Shown: positions 61,626 to 64,000 of the stretch, one piece after another
How the letters are laid out: each line of letters begins with the position of its first letter
How positions within the stretch are numbered: the stretch's first letter is position 1
Assembly: GCA_963810195.1 (NCBI GenBank)
Contig: CAWEMO010000005.1
Coordinates: 688,455 to 752,454, forward strand
Source: Chersky-840 sp963810195
Lineage (GTDB): Bacteria > Actinomycetota > Acidimicrobiia > Acidimicrobiales > UBA8190
Direction: 5' to 3'
DNA length: 64,000 nucleotides
Translations under genes and position numbers: made by a program
The notes under the pieces: model-generated
Told to the model about the DNA's origin: nothing
Databases searched by the model: none
What the model saw: the letters and a program-made list of their open reading frames with translations, nothing else

Positions 61626-63051
61626 GTGTACTTACGCGAGTCCAGTCGCCGGAACAAGGACGGCTCGAAGGTGACCTATCTGCAGTTGGCCCACAACGAA
61701 CGCCACCCGGTCACCGGGGTGCCGGTCGCCAAGGTCATCCACAACTTCGGTCGCGCCTCCAAGGTGGACAAGGAGGCCCTCGCCCGTTTGGTGTCCTCGA
61801 TCAGTCGAGTGCTCGGCGACACGGGGGTGACCCCGGCCACGAGTCCCGAGGTGGAGATTGTTGACTCGCGGCGACTGGGTGGTGCCTTCGTGCTCGATCA
61901 GCTGTGGGACCGCCTGGGTGTCGGTGGCGCCCTGCGAGAAGCGGCGAAGGGGCGTCGCCTCGATGCCGAAGTAGTCGAACGAATCTGCTTCGCCCTCGTC
62001 GCCCAGCGCTGCCTGGAACCAGCCTCGAAGTTGGCCGCGGTGCGCTGGGCGAGAGAGCGGGTGGCTCTCGTCGATTGTCCCGACTTCGACGATCAGGCGG
62101 CCTACGCGGCGATGGACTTCCTACTGGCGGCCCTGCCCGAGATCGCCGAGCGGATCTTCTCTACTACCTCCAACCTGCTCAACCTCAGTTGCGACGTCAT
62201 CTTCGTCGACACCAGCTCGACCTACTTCGAGCGCGACGTCGCCGACGGTGAAGTGGACCTCGACCTGGCCCAGAGCGCCGAGGAGAACGCTGAAATGACG
62301 CAGTCGGAACCCTCCGGGCCTCAAGAGCGGGCCACTCGTCGGTTCAACAAGCACTCGAAAGATCACCGCCCCGACCTGCCCCAAGTCGTGCATCGGCATG
62401 GCCGTGACCGCCGAAGGGGTGCCGGTGCGCTGTTGGACGTTCCCGGGCAACACCTCGGACCAGGTCATCATCCGCACCATCAAAGACGACCTGGCGGGCT
62501 GGATGCTGAGTCGCGTGGTGTGGGTCGCGGACCGGGGCTTCAACTCAGTGGCCAATCGCGCCTACCTCCAACGCGGGGGTGGTCACTACGTGGTCGCTGA
62601 GAAACTGCGCCACGCCAGTGGCGAGGCGAAGGAGGCCCTCGCGCGCCCCGGCCGCTACGCCCACGTCGCGGGCAACCTATCGGTGAAGGAGGTCCGCGTC
62701 GGCGAGGGCGCGAGAGAGCAACGCTTCGTGGTGTGTCACAACCCCGAAGCAGCGACCCGCGACCAACAAGTACGCGCGAATCTGGTCGCCTACCTCGAGA
62801 CCCAGATCGAGGGGTCCGATGAGTGGAGCAAGTCACGCCGTGACGAGTTGGCGGGACGCCTGCGCACCACGCCGGCGCTGTGGCGACTGGTGCGGCGCCT
62901 CAACGACGGACGCTTTCGCATCGATAAGGCCGCCATCGCCAACGAGGCCAAGCTCGACGGCAAGTGGCTGCTGCGCACCAGTGACGACACCCTGACACCC
63001 ACCGATCTCGCCCTCGCCTACAAGCAACTCCTCGAGGTCGAACGCGGTTGA
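61626..63051 (+). pseudogene. IS1634-family transposase, frameshifted and truncated at its C-terminus
   Basis: About 475 residues over two frames. Part 1 (to about 62390) begins YLRESSRRNKDGSKVTYLQL and has RLDAEVVERICFALVAQRCL and VIFVDTSSTYFERD with the first catalytic Asp. Part 2 has GMAVTAEGVPVRCWTFPGNT, VVWVADRGFNSVANRAYLQ with the second Asp and DGKWLLRTSDDTLTPTDLA, and stops at YKQLLEVERG. Family members continue about 100 residues with the catalytic Glu region, so the 3' end is missing. One extra C near 62390 causes the frame break. With no C-terminal part it is not expected to transpose by itself. Confidence 0.9.
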
Positions 63052-63870
63052 TTCTGAAAGCGATCAAACTTGGTCGCGATGACGATTTTCTTCTGGTCCA
63101 GCCAGGGGAGCGGGATCAGGAGGAGCGCCAGCACGACCAGGTGCGTACCCGGGCACCGTTTGCGGGTCTCCACGAGGGCGATGACCATGACGGCGTTCGC
63201 CATCACCAGGCCCGTGATGAGATCGGGGTAGACCTGCGTGGCGGCCAGGGCGAAGGCGGGAGCGAGGAACAGCCCGGCGATCGCCACCCTCCAGGGCGAC
63301 AGGGAACCGACGACTTCCCCGGTCAGGTGCACCAACCCCACAGTGAGCGCAGCGAGCATCGCCACCAGGGCGACCATCGCAGTATGGGTCCCGACGAGCA
63401 TGGGGCCGGCCAGCAACGCGGACAGCCCGATGGCGTGGAAAGGGAGGTACAGGTGATGTGCCGGGATCCCCTCTCCGATGGGGCACGCCAGGCCCGGGCC
63501 GGCCGGGCCACGGGTACACGATGTGGTGCTCGACCGCGTAGTCGTAGGCGGGTGCCAGGTTGAGCGTGTGGAAGCGGCCGAGGGAGATTGCCTCGGCCAA
63601 GTAGTGCGGCTCGTCGCCGGTGATGATGATGCCCTGCTTGCGTATGACCCGGAGCATCCAGAGCCACTCCGCCATGAGGGCGGCGAAGACGCCGACGAGG
63701 AGAACGGCGTAGGTGGTCCGCGACCTCCGCGACGCGGCGCCTTCGCCGGAGGCCGTTTCGCCGGACAGCGCCGTCGACGGGCTCGGCGCTCGATCGCGCC
63801 GGAGTCTTAACGGAGGACAAGTCAGTGATGGTCTTTCAATCCTCTGCCTCGGCGCCTGCGAACGGCGCAT
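63018..63870 (-). CDS. GT-C-like membrane protein fragment, 3' end truncated at the IS junction
   Basis: The gene reads away from the window edge towards the IS1634 element. Near the start are TTYAVLLVGVFAALMAEWLW (first helix) and GIIITGDEPHYLAEAISLG, where the D-E pair and H-Y motif after helix 1 are characteristic of GT-C glycosyltransferases. After a 1-nt break near 63510 it continues ACPIGEGIPAHHLYLPFHAI and GLVHLTGEVVGSLSPWRVAI with four more helices, then runs into IS sequence and stops at 63018. At about 220-280 residues it lacks the later helices and the outer domain. The start is uncertain. Confidence 0.65.
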
Positions 63871-64000
63871 GGTGGGGCAGCCGCACCGGGGAAGCGATCT
63901 CTCGTCCCCCCACGGGTCGGGACTCCCACGTCCTCCCCGCGTGCCCGGTCGGCCGTGCTCCTAGGCACCCGAGCGGCTCACCAGCCCTGAGAGTAGCTCC

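Noticed and set aside
63713..63964. An 83-codon plus-strand frame near the right edge
   Set aside because: It overlaps the start of the GT-C fragment on the other strand and has no conserved features.

Overview
The window is chromosomal DNA from a high-GC actinobacterium. Gene content fits the class Acidimicrobiia best (inference): a presumed F420-dependent luciferase-like oxidoreductase, an SCO6745-type protein, a PspA/PspAA pair, GTG starts throughout, many 1-4 nt stop/start overlaps, and a glmU, prs, rplY, pth, mfd, foldase, mazG, eno, ftsB-like, DUF501, ppx gene order typical of Actinobacteria. I see no rRNA, tRNA or CRISPR.

Layout. (1) 1-10.1 kb: a ferritin-like gene followed by tatA-tatB-tatC (partial at the edge), an ECF sigma/anti-sigma pair, a damaged amino-acid permease, a VOC protein, a YceH-type gene, Usp and PPK2, two SRPBCC genes and an LLM oxidoreductase. 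(2) 10.1-20.3 kb: SCO6745-like protein, PspAA-PspA, an acyl-CoA synthetase, a second ECF sigma/anti-sigma pair, a repeat lipoprotein, then housekeeping and stress genes (HAD phosphatase, glutathione peroxidase, YjbQ, DUF169) and a HigA-like DNA-binding protein with a palindromic upstream site. (3) 20.3-27.7 kb: a GT2 gene and a coupled acyl-CoA catabolism operon (biotin-dependent carboxylase beta and alpha, AtuA-like, acyl-CoA dehydrogenase). (4) 27.8-42.9 kb: the housekeeping block, with a GlmU that lacks most of its acetyltransferase domain. (5) 42.9-64 kb: an accessory cell-surface polysaccharide region with GT2, GT-C and YfhO-type membrane proteins, SAM methyltransferases (one fused to a GT2, one with an N-terminal coiled coil) and two IS-derived transposases (ISL3 type and IS1634 type). 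Parts of 50-62 kb look less GC-rich than the rest.

Functionally, regions 1-4 are a stable core covering protein export, envelope stress, polyphosphate, cell-wall precursor and nucleotide metabolism, translation and transcription repair. Region 5 is a variable surface-glycan island that appears to have been reshaped by IS elements. A recurring feature is frame disruption: at least ten otherwise recognisable genes carry a small indel, including mfd. This points to residual sequencing or assembly error for most of them. The ISL3 transposase has about five indels in 1.25 kb, and the permease appears to have lost an internal segment, so these two look truly decayed.
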